Positions 49,361 to 58,590 are shown, counted from the stretch's first letter. The stretch is DNA of 64,000 nt from Bog-473 sp963742035 (GCA_963742035.1 CAVUKH010000007.1:186001-250000), one strand, 5' to 3'. A program made the numbers and translations. The notes: a model not told the origin generated them from the sequence alone.

Positions 49361-50623
49361 TTGATTGAGACGTCGGTACTGCCGTGCGGCATCCGCCTGG
49401 TCACCGAGACCATGGCGGATGTCCGCTCGGTGGCGCTCGCCTACTGGGTCGGCACCGGCTCTCGTGACGAGCCCGACGAGCTCGCCGGAGCGTCGCACTT
49501 CCTCGAGCATCTTCTCTTCAAGGGCACCGAGCGGCGCTCCGCGGTCGCCATCGCCGAAGCGCTCGACGAGGTAGGCGGCGACTGCAACGCCTTCACCACG
49601 AAGGAGTACACGACCTTCTACATCCGGTTGCTCTCCGAGCACCTCTCACTCGGCCTCGACATTCTGAGCGACATCATGTGGGAGCCGGCCCTGCGGCCCG
49701 ACGACATTGAGGCTGAACGCACCGTCATCCTCGACGAGATCCTGATGCATGCCGACGAGCCGGCCGACCTGGCCGCGGAGCGGTGGCAGGGGGCCCTCTT
49801 CCCCGACCACGCCCTCGGACGGGACACTCTGGGGACGGCGTCGTCAGTGCAGCGCATCACCCGTGATGACATCCGCACCTTCTTCGATCTGCACTACCGG
49901 CCGGCCAACATGGTCGTCTCAGTGGCCGGCGACTGCACGCACGACGCCGTGGCGGCCGACCTGGAGCGGCGCTTCGCCGGCGAGTCCGGTGGTGCGGCCC
50001 CGTCCCGCACCCAGCCGGGACCCGACACCGTGGCGCTCGACGTGGTCCGGCGTTCGACCGAACAGGCCCACCTTGTGTACGGCATGCGGTCGGTCTCGCG
50101 GTTCGACGAGCGCCGCTGGGCCCTGGCCGTGTTGAATCACGTCCTCGGGGGAGGCCTGTCGAGCCGACTCTTCCAGAAGGTGCGTGAGCAGCGTGGGCTG
50201 GCGTACTCGGTGTGGTCGGAACGGGCGGCATACGAGGACAGCGGGTCGCTGGCCGTCGTGGTCGGCACGGCACCGGAGCACGTCGACGAGGTCCTCCACA
50301 TAGTGCAGGCGGAGCTCGAGCTGTTGGCCGCCGACGGGGTGACCGATCGGGAGTTGGCGGTGGCCAAGGGCAACTTGCGGGCCGAAATGCTGCTTTCGGG
50401 TGAAGATTCGGGTGCCCGCATGAGCCGCCTCGGCGCGTCCATGTTGCTGCACGCCGAGGTGCTGTCCGTCGACGAGGTGTTGGCGCACATCGACCGGGTC
50501 GAGCGGCCCGATGTCGTTGAGGTGGCGAGGGAGCTGGTGCGGTCGGCCCGCACACTGAGCGCCGTCGGACCCTTCGACGGGCGGGACTTCGAGTCCCACC
50601 AGCCCGCCCTGGCCGCCCGATAG
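49361..50623 (+). CDS. M16 family zinc peptidase (pitrilysin-like)
   Basis: A 420-residue two-domain M16B peptidase homologous to mitochondrial processing peptidase beta. The inverted zinc motif HFLEH is at residues 46-50, with the distal Glu in the AERTVILDEILM helix (about residue 125). The Gly-rich loop VLGGGLSSRLFQKVREQRGLAYSV is in the second half. It starts at TTG 49361, 6 nt after the pnp stop, the common pnp-M16 pairing of Gram-positives. No signal peptide; substrate unknown. Confidence 0.92.
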   Translation: MIETSVLPCGIRLVTETMADVRSVALAYWVGTGSRDEPDELAGASHFLEHLLFKGTERRSAVAIAEALDEVGGDCNAFTTKEYTTFYIRLLSEHLSLGLDILSDIMWEPALRPDDIEAERTVILDEILMHADEPADLAAERWQGALFPDHALGRDTLGTASSVQRITRDDIRTFFDLHYRPANMVVSVAGDCTHDAVAADLERRFAGESGGAAPSRTQPGPDTVALDVVRRSTEQAHLVYGMRSVSRFDERRWALAVLNHVLGGGLSSRLFQKVREQRGLAYSVWSERAAYEDSGSLAVVVGTAPEHVDEVLHIVQAELELLAADGVTDRELAVAKGNLRAEMLLSGEDSGARMSRLGASMLLHAEVLSVDEVLAHIDRVERPDVVEVARELVRSARTLSAVGPFDGRDFESHQPALAAR

Positions 50624-50626
50624 CCT
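50621..50626 (+). promoter_or_regulatory. Candidate -10 of leaderless dapB
   Basis: TAGCCT, sharing the M16 stop codon, ends 7 nt before ATG 50634. Confidence 0.4.
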
Positions 50627-50633
50627 GCAGGTC

Positions 50634-51425
50634 ATGCAGAAGGTCGGTGTGGTCGGCGCCGGCGGTCGCATGGGCCAAGAGGTCTGCCGCGCCGTCTCGG
50701 AAGCGACCGACATGGAACTGGTCGCCGCCATCGATCCCGGCCACGTCGGCGTGGACGTCTCCGGCCGGACGATCGTGGGCGAGGTCAACGCGCTGGCCGA
50801 CCTGGGGGCCGAAGTGGTGGTGGACTTCACGATCGCCGAGGCGGTGCGGCACAACATCGCGCACTATGCCGTGCTGGGCGTCCACGCCGTGATCGGGACC
50901 AGCGGGTTGTCCGAGAGCGACATGGCGGCTGTGGTGGCCCGCTTTTCGGGGAGCGCCAGTCGCGCCAACGCGGTCGTCGTCCCCAACTTCGCCATCGGGG
51001 CGGTGCTGTTGCTCCACCTCTCCCGTATCGCGGCGCCCCACATGGACGGTGTCGAGATCATTGAGCTGCACCACGACGCCAAGCGTGATGCACCTTCCGG
51101 GACCGCCATGCATACGGCCGCCCTGATCGCGGCGGCGCGGCGGGAGGCGGGGAGCGGCGCGCTGCCACCCGACCCGACCACCGACGTGGTGCTGCCCGGT
51201 GCCCGTGGCGGCGAGACCACGGACGGCGTGCACGTGCATTCGGTGCGGCTCCCCGGACTGGTGGCGCACGAGGAGGTCATCTTCGGAGCGCCGGGTCAGA
51301 CCCTGACCATCCGCCACGACTCCTACGACCGCCGCTCGTTCATGCCGGGCGTGCTGCTGGCGGTGCGCGCCGTACCCGGTCGGCCCGGAGTGACGGTGGG
51401 CCTCGAGGCGTTGCTCGGGCTGTGA
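50634..51425 (+). CDS. dapB: 4-hydroxy-tetrahydrodipicolinate reductase
   Basis: A 263-residue NAD(P)H reductase of lysine/diaminopimelate synthesis. The nucleotide fold opens VGVVGAGGRMGQEV; VVVDFTIAEAV and VIGTSGLSE follow. The substrate/catalytic region is IIELHHDAKRDAPSGTAMHTA (the His-His and Lys of the family). dapA lies 3.5 kb downstream. Its stop overlaps the GTG of a TetR gene. Confidence 0.96.
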   Translation: MQKVGVVGAGGRMGQEVCRAVSEATDMELVAAIDPGHVGVDVSGRTIVGEVNALADLGAEVVVDFTIAEAVRHNIAHYAVLGVHAVIGTSGLSESDMAAVVARFSGSASRANAVVVPNFAIGAVLLLHLSRIAAPHMDGVEIIELHHDAKRDAPSGTAMHTAALIAAARREAGSGALPPDPTTDVVLPGARGGETTDGVHVHSVRLPGLVAHEEVIFGAPGQTLTIRHDSYDRRSFMPGVLLAVRAVPGRPGVTVGLEALLGL

Positions 51426-51982
51426 ACCCAGACGTCCGGGAGCGACTCCTGCAGGCGACCTACGACTGTGTCGCTCGCTGGGGTTTCGCCAAGACGACGG
51501 TCGAGGACGCCGCCCGCGCGGCCGGGGTCTCGCGGGCGACGGTCTACCGCTACTTCCCCGGCGGGCGTGACGAACTGTTCTCCGCCGTGGTGGGGTGGGA
51601 GTTCTCCCGGTTCTTCCTGCGCCTCTATGCAGAGGTCTCCGACGCCGACACGCTCGAAGAGGTGATGGAGCGCGGGCTCATGTTCGCGCACCACGCCCTG
51701 GTCGAACACGAGGTCCTGCAGCGCGTCCTGGTGACCGAGCCCGACATCCTGCTGCCGCGGTTGTCCACCGAGGCGGACCAGACCCACACGCTGGTGGCGC
51801 AGTTCCTGGCGCCCTACCTGGTGCGCCACGGCATGGCGGAAGGGACCGGTCTCGACGCGGCGGCCGACTTCCTGGCTCGCATGGTGCTGTCCTACATCAG
51901 CTCGCCCGGACGCTGGGATCTCAACGACCACGCGCAGGTGGCGTTGTTGGTGCGCTCGGAATTGCTCGCCGGCATCCGGTGA
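51422..51982 (+). CDS. TetR-family regulator
   Basis: A 186-residue repressor-type protein. The helix-turn-helix is TTVEDAARAAGVSRATVYRYFPGGRDELFSAVV (residues about 25-57). The ligand domain is unassigned. It is translationally coupled at both ends, GTGA with dapB and GTGA with the rhomboid gene, so it is expressed with them rather than from an autoregulated promoter. Its targets are unknown. Confidence 0.9.
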   Translation: MNPDVRERLLQATYDCVARWGFAKTTVEDAARAAGVSRATVYRYFPGGRDELFSAVVGWEFSRFFLRLYAEVSDADTLEEVMERGLMFAHHALVEHEVLQRVLVTEPDILLPRLSTEADQTHTLVAQFLAPYLVRHGMAEGTGLDAAADFLARMVLSYISSPGRWDLNDHAQVALLVRSELLAGIR

Positions 51983-52869
51983 GCTCCTCCGGGTCGCAGT
52001 CGCAACCACAGCCTGCGCCGCCCCCGCCGTGTTACCGCCACCCCGAGAAGGCCGCCTCGGTGCTGTGCGGTCACTGCGACCGTCCCATCTGCACCGATTG
52101 CATGAACGCAGCGCCCGTCGGCTGGCAATGCCCGGAGTGCACGTCCGAAGGGGCCAAGCGCTCCCGGCAGGTGCCGGCCTTCACCCACACCAGTCGGGGC
52201 CGGACAGGGGTCGTCGGCTCGACCAACCCGACGCCGGTCGTGCTCACCATCATCGCCATCAACGTGGTGGTGTTCTTCCTCGAGGGTTTCGGCACCAACG
52301 CACGCGTGGTCGACCGGTACGGCTTGTGGCCCGACGGGGTACACCAGCTCCACCAGTACTACCGGGCCTTCACGGCCATGTGGCTCCACGCCAGCTTCGA
52401 GCACATCTTCTTCAACATGATCACCCTGCTCATCGTCGGCCCGGCCCTCGAGGTGCTCCTGGGCAAGGTGCGCTTCATCGCCTTGTATCTGCTGGCGGGG
52501 CTCGGCGGCAGCGTGGGCTCGTACCTCCTCGGTCCGCACAACGAGCTGGGGATCGGTGCCTCGGGAGCCATCATGGGAGTCCTCGGCGCCTACATTGTGG
52601 TGGGGCTGCGTCGCCGGCTGCCCGTGACCCCGGTCGCCATTCTGTTGGTCTTCAACCTGGCGATCGGCTTCACGGGCAACACCGACTGGCGCGCCCACGT
52701 CGGGGGTCTGGTCGTCGGCGGTCTTCTGGGCTTCCTCTACGACTACGCCGGCGAGTTGCGGGACCGCAACACCGCCCTGGTGCTCACGGTGGGGGGGAGC
52801 GTCGCCGTCCTCGCCGTGCTGGTGCTCCTCATCACGTCGATCGCTCCGGGTCACTTCAACCTCAACTGA
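51979..52869 (+). CDS. Rhomboid intramembrane serine protease with N-terminal zinc finger
   Basis: A 296-residue membrane protease. A B-box-like zinc module at residues about 16-55 (CYRHPEKAASVLCGHCDRPIC, then CPEC) precedes about six TM helices. The catalytic Ser195 is in GIGASGAIMG and His240 in DWRAHVGG; HASFEHIFFNM is the conserved loop. The zinc finger-rhomboid architecture is common in actinobacteria; the finger may bind substrate or membrane surface. GTG 51979 overlaps the TetR stop. Confidence 0.93.
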   Translation: MSSSGSQSQPQPAPPPPCYRHPEKAASVLCGHCDRPICTDCMNAAPVGWQCPECTSEGAKRSRQVPAFTHTSRGRTGVVGSTNPTPVVLTIIAINVVVFFLEGFGTNARVVDRYGLWPDGVHQLHQYYRAFTAMWLHASFEHIFFNMITLLIVGPALEVLLGKVRFIALYLLAGLGGSVGSYLLGPHNELGIGASGAIMGVLGAYIVVGLRRRLPVTPVAILLVFNLAIGFTGNTDWRAHVGGLVVGGLLGFLYDYAGELRDRNTALVLTVGGSVAVLAVLVLLITSIAPGHFNLN

Positions 52870-52932
52870 GCTGAGGCCGATCGCCCTCCGCCCCTGGCCG
52901 CACGTCGGCACGCACGCCACCCGCCCAAGTGG

Positions 52933-52962
52933 TTGACAGTGAGACAAAAATCGCCGTACTGT
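52933..52962 (+). promoter_or_regulatory. Promoter of the TetR-diiron protein operon
   Basis: TTGACA (52933-52938) and TACTGT (52957-52962) are 18 nt apart. The -10 ends 7 nt before GTG 52970, so the transcript is probably leaderless. Confidence 0.65.
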
Positions 52963-52966
52963 TTCA
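52940..52966. promoter_or_regulatory. Candidate TetR operator
   Basis: TGAGACA (52940-52946) and TGTTTCA (52960-52966) form an imperfect inverted repeat (one mismatch, 13-nt spacer). It spans the promoter spacer and -10 element of the TetR gene directly downstream, suggesting autorepression. Confidence 0.5.
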
Positions 52967-52969
52967 TCA

Positions 52970-53761
52970 GTGGGTGCAACTGCGGCGCGAACAGAATCCG
53001 TAGGGACCGGCCCCCGGAAAGGGTCGCGCGACGCCGTCGTCCGGCACCTCGGAGCGGACGACCGTTCGTCGACCCGGGTCCGACTGGTCGACGGGGCGCT
53101 CAGCTGCCTGGCCCGCCAGGGCATCGCCAAGACAACGGTCGACGACATCGCCCGCTCCGCCGGCCTGTCCCGTGCTACCGCCTACCGGGCCTTCCCGCGG
53201 GGCAAGGAGGGGATCCTCGCCGCCGTGGTCGAGACCGAGGTCGCCCGCCTGTTCTCCTCGTTGGCCGTGGTCATGGGCGAAGCCGGTGACCTCGAGGACG
53301 TGCTGGTGGCCGGCATGGTCGAGTCGGCCCGTTGGTTGCGCGGCCACGAGCCCTTGGCCTACCTCCTCGAGCACGAGCCCGGCGCCGTCCTGCCCTTCGT
53401 GACGTTCGGCGGCTTCGACCAGGTGATGCGAGTGGCCGGCGACCTGGCCGCTCCCTTCTTCGCCCGCTGGCTCGAGCCCGAACAGGCATCCCGCGCCGCG
53501 GAGTGGGCCGTGCGCATCGTCATGGCCTACTGCTCGGACCCCTCTCCACATGCCGACCTCAGCGACCCGGCGGACACCCGGGCCCTGGTGCGGGCGTTCG
53601 TCCTGCCCGGCATCCTCGCCCTGCGCGTGGAGGCGGCGGGCTCAGGGCCCGGTTCCACGCTCACCTCCAGCGCCACCTGTACCTCGACCTCGACCTCGAC
53701 CTCGGACCACGCACGCAATTCGACCCGTACCAGACCAACCACCAAGGGGGCGGCACAATGA
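52970..53761 (+). CDS. TetR-family regulator of the diiron protein operon
   Basis: A 263-residue regulator. About 35 residues precede the helix-turn-helix (TTVDDIARSAGLSRATAYRAFPRGKEGILAAVV). A ligand domain follows, and a Ser/Thr repeat tail (TSTSTSTS) comes from a hexanucleotide repeat. Its ATGA overlap with the ferritin-like gene and the inverted repeat in its own promoter indicate that it controls that operon, probably by autorepression (inference). Confidence 0.88.
   Translation: MGATAARTESVGTGPRKGSRDAVVRHLGADDRSSTRVRLVDGALSCLARQGIAKTTVDDIARSAGLSRATAYRAFPRGKEGILAAVVETEVARLFSSLAVVMGEAGDLEDVLVAGMVESARWLRGHEPLAYLLEHEPGAVLPFVTFGGFDQVMRVAGDLAAPFFARWLEPEQASRAAEWAVRIVMAYCSDPSPHADLSDPADTRALVRAFVLPGILALRVEAAGSGPGSTLTSSATCTSTSTSTSDHARNSTRTRPTTKGAAQ
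53681..53704 (+). repeat. ACCTCG hexamer repeat in the TetR tail
   Basis: Four tandem ACCTCG units code for Thr-Ser repeats at the C-terminus of the regulator. Confidence 0.85.
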
Positions 53762-54918
53762 CCACACTCGACGAGAACACGACCGAGGAACTGCGGTCCA
53801 ACCTCGACCTGATCGGGCGCGAGAACATCCACGACCTCGAAGCCGTGATGAGCGTCGTCGGCAAGTACGACGTGGAGGGCTTCCACCGCGTGCCCGACAA
53901 CTGCCCGGCCGAATTCACCTGGGACTACGAGAAGGGCGCCAAGCCCCAACTCGACAAGCTCTACGAGAAGGCCAAGAAGGCCCAGTGGAACGGGCAGACC
54001 GATCTGGACTGGTCGATCGAGGTGGACCAGGAGAAGGTGGTCATCGCCAACGCCGAGGCGAACCCGGCGCAGGCGCAGTGGGACGAGGCCACTCTGGCCG
54101 GAACGGCCCTGGCCAAGTGGGACGAGAAGAAGTTCATCCAATTCGGCATGGAGAACCAGAATTGGCTCCTGTCGCAGTTCATGCACGGCGAGCAGGGTGC
54201 GTTGCTCTGCACGGCCAAGATCGTCGAGACGGTGCCCTGGATCGACGCCAAGTACTACGCCGCCACCCAGGTGATGGACGAGGCCCGCCACGTCGAGGTC
54301 TTCTCCAAGTACCTCGACGAGAAGCTCTCGGGCCACTACCCGATGAACGCCCACCTCGGGTTGCTGCTCGACGACATTGTGGCCGACCCGCGTTGGGACA
54401 TGACGTACCTCGGCATGCAGATCATGGTCGAGGGCCTGGCGCTGGCCGCCTTCGGATTCATCCACATGATGACGACCGAGCCCCTCCTCAAGAAGCTGCT
54501 GCGCTACGTGATGGCCGATGAGGCTCGCCACGTGGCCTTCGGCGTGCTCAGCCTGCAGGAGTACTACAAGGAGCTCAGCGCGGCGGAGCTCAGGGAGCGC
54601 CAGGAGTTCGCCTTCGAGGCGGCCATCCGCATGAAGGACCGCATGGCCATGCAGGAGGTGTGGGAGCGCATGGAGGTGCCGACGGCCGACGTGATCAAGA
54701 TCATGCAGGCGGCGCCCGAGCGAGACGACTTCCAGATCCTGTTGTTCTCCAAGATCGTCCCGAACCTCAAGAAGCTGGGACTGCTCGATGCCGCCGACGG
54801 TTGGCTCCGCACCAAGTTCACCGAAATGGGTGCGATCGCCTTCGAGAACCTGACCGACTCCACCCAGGAGGAGGACGCGTTCGCCGACGGCTCGCCGGCC
54901 GAGCGCAACGTCGCCTGA
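53758..54918 (+). CDS. Ferritin-like diiron oxygenase/oxidase-type protein
   Basis: A 386-residue four-helix-bundle protein with a complete diiron ligand set: Glu145 (HGEQGALLC), Glu175 and His178 (MDEARHVEVF), Glu225 (MVEGLALAAF), Glu255 and His258 (ADEARHVAFG). The two EARH motifs and spacing resemble R2-like and acyl-ACP-desaturase or AurF-type enzymes rather than storage ferritin. The reaction is unknown; desaturation, hydroxylation or N-oxygenation are candidates. It is co-transcribed with the TetR regulator upstream. Confidence 0.8.
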   Translation: MTTLDENTTEELRSNLDLIGRENIHDLEAVMSVVGKYDVEGFHRVPDNCPAEFTWDYEKGAKPQLDKLYEKAKKAQWNGQTDLDWSIEVDQEKVVIANAEANPAQAQWDEATLAGTALAKWDEKKFIQFGMENQNWLLSQFMHGEQGALLCTAKIVETVPWIDAKYYAATQVMDEARHVEVFSKYLDEKLSGHYPMNAHLGLLLDDIVADPRWDMTYLGMQIMVEGLALAAFGFIHMMTTEPLLKKLLRYVMADEARHVAFGVLSLQEYYKELSAAELRERQEFAFEAAIRMKDRMAMQEVWERMEVPTADVIKIMQAAPERDDFQILLFSKIVPNLKKLGLLDAADGWLRTKFTEMGAIAFENLTDSTQEEDAFADGSPAERNVA

Positions 54919-54935
54919 GCGTCACTCATCGCTGG

Positions 54936-54941
54936 TAGCGT
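54936..54941 (+). promoter_or_regulatory. Candidate -10 of leaderless dapA
   Basis: TAGCGT ends 9 nt before ATG 54951, in the 32-nt gap after the diiron protein gene. A weak GAAGGGG also lies in this spacer. Confidence 0.4.
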
Positions 54942-54950
54942 GAAGGGGCG

Positions 54951-55892
54951 ATGAGCCCCGCACAGCAGGACTCGCAGGTCCCGCCCCGGTTCGGGCGCGT
55001 GATCACCGCCATGGTGACCCCGTTCGACGACGAGGGCGAGTTGGACGTCGCCGCCGCGGTCGACCTGGCCCGCTGGCTGGCCGCGCACGGGAGCGACGGG
55101 CTCGTGCTCAGTGGCTCCACCGGGGAGAGCTCGGTCCTCACGGACGACGAGAAGGTCGCACTGTGGCGCGCCGTGGCCGAGGCTGTGACGATTCCCGTGA
55201 TCGCCGGCACCGGCTCCAACGACACGGCCCATTCCGTCGCCATGACCGAGCACGCGGCACGGAGCGGTGTCGACGGCGTCCTCCTGGTCACGCCGTACTA
55301 CAACCGGCCGTCCCAGTCCGGCATCTTCGAGCACTTCCGGACCGTGGCCGAGGCGGCGGGCGATCTCCCCGTCATGCTCTACGACATCCCGATCCGGAGC
55401 GGTCGACGCATCGCCACGCCGACCATGCTCCGACTCGCCCGGGAGGTCACGAACATCGTCGCCCTCAAGGACGCTGCGGCCGACCCGGCCACCACGGCGC
55501 ACCTCGTCGCGCAGGCCCCGCAGGGCTTCGAGATCTACAGCGGCGACGACGTCATGACCCTGCCATTGCTGGCAGTCGGCGCCGTGGGCATCGTGAGCGT
55601 CGCCGCCCACTGGATCGGCCCCCAGTTCCGCCGGGTGGTCGACGCCTTCCTGGGGGGCGACCTGGCCGCTGCCATCGCCGGCAACGCCGAGCTGCTCGAC
55701 TCGTTTGACTTCGAGTCGTCGACGGAGTTCCCCAACCCGCTCCCGGCCAAGGCCATGCTGCGCGCGCTCGGCCTGCACGTCGGCCAATGCCGACTGCCGA
55801 TGGGCGCCTCCACCCCCGAGCTCGACACGCAGGCGCAGAAGATACTGGCCGCCGTCGGGCCCCCTGCGGTCACGGTCGCCCCGCTTGGCTGA
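54951..55892 (+). CDS. dapA: 4-hydroxy-tetrahydrodipicolinate synthase
   Basis: A 313-residue Schiff-base aldolase condensing pyruvate with aspartate semialdehyde. The TIM barrel begins RFGRVITAMVTPFDDEGELD. SGSTGESSVLTDDEK is the Thr-Thr-like loop, here Ser-Thr. Tyr in TPYYNRPS and Lys173 in IVALKD are the catalytic pair. GDDVMTLPLLAVGAVGIVSV is the C-terminal barrel part. The RNase J gene starts inside its end. Confidence 0.95.
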   Translation: MSPAQQDSQVPPRFGRVITAMVTPFDDEGELDVAAAVDLARWLAAHGSDGLVLSGSTGESSVLTDDEKVALWRAVAEAVTIPVIAGTGSNDTAHSVAMTEHAARSGVDGVLLVTPYYNRPSQSGIFEHFRTVAEAAGDLPVMLYDIPIRSGRRIATPTMLRLAREVTNIVALKDAAADPATTAHLVAQAPQGFEIYSGDDVMTLPLLAVGAVGIVSVAAHWIGPQFRRVVDAFLGGDLAAAIAGNAELLDSFDFESSTEFPNPLPAKAMLRALGLHVGQCRLPMGASTPELDTQAQKILAAVGPPAVTVAPLG

Positions 55893-57564
55893 GCGCGGCA
55901 ACAAACCGAAGCCGGTCCGGGTCGTCTTCCTGGGCGGACTCGGCGAGATCGGACGCAACTGCGCCTGTATCGAGGTCGACGGGCGCATTGTCATCCTCGA
56001 CTGCGGCATCATGTTCCCCGACCCGGACATGCCGGGCATCGACCTGGTCCTGCCCGAGTTCACCTACCTGCAGGATCGCAAGGACAGGGTGGACGGGATC
56101 GTCCTCACCCACGGCCACGAGGACCACACGGGCGGTCTGGCCTACCTGCTGCGCGACGTCCGTGCGCCCATCTACGGCTCCGAGCTGACGGTGGGCCTGG
56201 CCCGCCACCGCGTCGAGGAGGCCGGTCTGGCCGGCAATACCAAGTTCATTTCCGTGGCGGACGGCGAGCGGCTGAAGATCGGCGCCTGTGACGTCGAGTT
56301 CATCCCGGTGACACACTCGGTTCCCGAGGCCATGGCCATCGCGTTCCACACGCCCCAGGGCGTGATCCTCCACTCGGGCGACTTCAAGCTCGACCTGCAG
56401 CCGGTGGACGGTCGACGCACCGACATGTCGCGCATGGGGGAGTTGGCCCGCACCGAGGGCATCCGCCTCCTCCTGTCGGACTCCACCAACGCGGAGGAGC
56501 CCGGTTTCACCGAATCGGAATCCACGGTGGGCGTGACGCTGCGACGGGTCTTCGCAGCCCAGGCTGGCAAGCGCATCGTGGTGGCCTGCTTCGCCAGCCA
56601 CATGCACCGCGTGCAGCAGATCATCGACGCCGCCGTGGCCAACGGCCGCAAGGTGGCCACACTCGGCCGCTCCATGGGCAAGAACGTCGAGCTCGGGGCA
56701 CGGCTGGGCATCATCAGCATCCCCGACGGTGTGCAGATCGACATCGAGGCGGTGGACAGCGTGCCTCCGGGCGAGGTGTGCGTGATCTCGACCGGCTCCC
56801 AGGGCGAGCCGATGTCGGCGCTGTCGCTGATGGCCACCGGGCAGAACAAGTGGCTCCGCATCGGCGAGGACGACGTCGTCGTCATCAGCGCCCATCCGAT
56901 CCCGGGCAACGAGTGGTCCGTGGGCCAGGTCATCGACGATCTGCACCGCCGCGGCGCGGAGGTCGTGCACTCCGGGGCCGAGGCCGTGCACGTCAGCGGC
57001 CACGCCCGCCAAGGGGAGCTGCGGACGCTGATCTCGGTCACCGAGCCGGAATGCTTCGTGCCGGTGCACGGCGAATTCCGCCACATGGTGCATCACGCCC
57101 GCCTGGCGCTGTCCATGGGTCTGGACCCGGCCAAGGTGCTGCTGTGCGAGGACGGCGACGTCATCCAGCTCGACGCCAAGGGCATCTCCCGCGACGGCAA
57201 GGTCCCCGGCGGCTACGTCTACGTGGACGGCACGGTGGGCGATCTCGAGCACGGTGTGCTGCGGGACCGCAAGAAACTGGCCGAGGAAGGCGTCGTCATG
57301 GCTGTGGTCACGGTCGACCGCCAGCAGAGCAAGCTCAGCTGCCCACCGGTGATCGAGACCAGGGGCTGGGTCTACGCGCCCGAGGCCGAAGAACTCCTCG
57401 AAGAGGCGAGCGAGGTGGTGGCGGCGGCGGTGACCCAGGCGCTGCGCGACGGGGCCCACGACATCGAGGTGCTGAGCCGCCACACCCGCAAGGCCCTGGG
57501 CAAGTTCGTCGGCGACCGGACCAAACGCCGCCCGATGATCGTGCCCGTCGTCCTCATGGTCTGA
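55885..57564 (+). CDS. rnj: Ribonuclease J
   Basis: A 559-residue metallo-beta-lactamase/beta-CASP ribonuclease with endo- and 5'-3' exonuclease action in rRNA maturation and mRNA decay. The metal motif THGHEDH has His76, His78, Asp80 and His81. Other parts are HTPQGVILHSGDFKLD, LLSDSTNAEEPG, the beta-CASP block CFASHMHRVQQI, STGSQGEPMSAL and HVSGHA. The TTG 55885 start overlaps dapA by 8 nt; dapA-rnj is a conserved actinobacterial pair. Confidence 0.96.
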   Translation: MAERGNKPKPVRVVFLGGLGEIGRNCACIEVDGRIVILDCGIMFPDPDMPGIDLVLPEFTYLQDRKDRVDGIVLTHGHEDHTGGLAYLLRDVRAPIYGSELTVGLARHRVEEAGLAGNTKFISVADGERLKIGACDVEFIPVTHSVPEAMAIAFHTPQGVILHSGDFKLDLQPVDGRRTDMSRMGELARTEGIRLLLSDSTNAEEPGFTESESTVGVTLRRVFAAQAGKRIVVACFASHMHRVQQIIDAAVANGRKVATLGRSMGKNVELGARLGIISIPDGVQIDIEAVDSVPPGEVCVISTGSQGEPMSALSLMATGQNKWLRIGEDDVVVISAHPIPGNEWSVGQVIDDLHRRGAEVVHSGAEAVHVSGHARQGELRTLISVTEPECFVPVHGEFRHMVHHARLALSMGLDPAKVLLCEDGDVIQLDAKGISRDGKVPGGYVYVDGTVGDLEHGVLRDRKKLAEEGVVMAVVTVDRQQSKLSCPPVIETRGWVYAPEAEELLEEASEVVAAAVTQALRDGAHDIEVLSRHTRKALGKFVGDRTKRRPMIVPVVLMV

Positions 57565-57573
57565 TCCGGGCCT

Positions 57574-58359
57574 TCAGCCAGCAATCGTTCCGCTCGTCCC
57601 GCCCTCAGCCCCGTCCTCGGGAGCCGCCTCGCCCGGCCGGCGCCCCAGCTCCTGAGCCCAGCGGAACGTGGGCGTGTACATCCCCACCAGACGCGCCACC
57701 AACACGACCAGGAAGATCTGGCCCCCCAGCGCTTCGAGCACCGCGTTGGTGCGGGGGAGCCCGGTCGCCGGCGACAGGTCGCCGTAACCGACGGTGGCCA
57801 TGGTGATGTAGCTGAAGTAGGCGAAGTCCGCCGGCCCGTGATGGCCGGGCTGGGCGAAGAACGAGCTCCCCGAGACCAGTTGCAGTCCGTAGTCGGCGTT
57901 GGCGAACACGAGACCGATCAGGACGTAGATGCACAACGCTCCGAGAACGGTCTGCGTCGTCACTCGGGAGTGGTGCAAGATCCGCCATCCCACCGCCACC
58001 GGGCTCGCCAGCACCAGGATCGACACCAGGATCACGATGGTGCCGTAGGCCCGGGCGCCCCCTCCGAGCGCCGCTGCCACCGCCGCGACCACGATCACGG
58101 CGACGGCGATCCGGACTGCGAGCATGAGGCGGTGCGGGACCTCCGACGTCCGGAACGCCAGCAGCACGGTGAGCCCGAGCCAGATCGCACTCACGATGAG
58201 CGCCACGCTGCCGCTCCAGCCCACCGTCAGGAAGATGTAGTCGACCACCAGGAACAAGAACAGGATCCCGTAGGAATCGGGCCCCAACGCCAGGTCCAGC
58301 AGCGCCTGCATCCGGGTGCGCGAAACCGGCGAGGGGGAGGGGCTGTCCGTGCTCGCCAT
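57574..58359 (-). CDS. Potassium channel family protein
   Basis: A 261-residue membrane protein with about four N-terminal hydrophobic helices followed by a pore module. The selectivity filter TVGYGD (ITMATVGYGDLSPATGLPRTN) is perfect, and an inner helix follows (ALGGQIFLVVLVARLVGMY). No voltage-sensor arginine ladder or RCK domain is obvious. The acidic Gly-rich C-terminus is short. It converges on rnj with only 9 nt between the genes. Confidence 0.88.
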   Translation of the reverse strand: MASTDSPSPSPVSRTRMQALLDLALGPDSYGILFLFLVVDYIFLTVGWSGSVALIVSAIWLGLTVLLAFRTSEVPHRLMLAVRIAVAVIVVAAVAAALGGGARAYGTIVILVSILVLASPVAVGWRILHHSRVTTQTVLGALCIYVLIGLVFANADYGLQLVSGSSFFAQPGHHGPADFAYFSYITMATVGYGDLSPATGLPRTNAVLEALGGQIFLVVLVARLVGMYTPTFRWAQELGRRPGEAAPEDGAEGGTSGTIAG

Positions 58360-58590
58360 GCGTCAATCATGGCCAACCGACCTGCGCCGGAAGGGGATGT
58401 CTCACATCCCGGGACCGGCCCGACCCTCCCGGGATCGGCGGTCGGCCTGTGCCGCCCCCATCGGGGTCCACGTCATCGACTCCAGTGACCTGGGCGTGGT
58501 CCGACGCCCTGCGCTGCGGGCTGTGCACCCTGCCGGCCGCCGCGCCTTGGGCCTCATCGCTACGGCCCTGTGCACCCTCGCGGGCCGCCG
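58360..58590. other. Gap without a supported gene
   Basis: 231 nt between two minus-strand genes. Open frames here show no family resemblance, and I found no promoter, hairpin or RNA gene in it. Confidence 0.5.

Noticed and set aside
46898..49642. 914-codon antisense frame across pnp
   Set aside because: Shadow of PNPase; His/Arg/Gly-rich composition without recognisable motifs.
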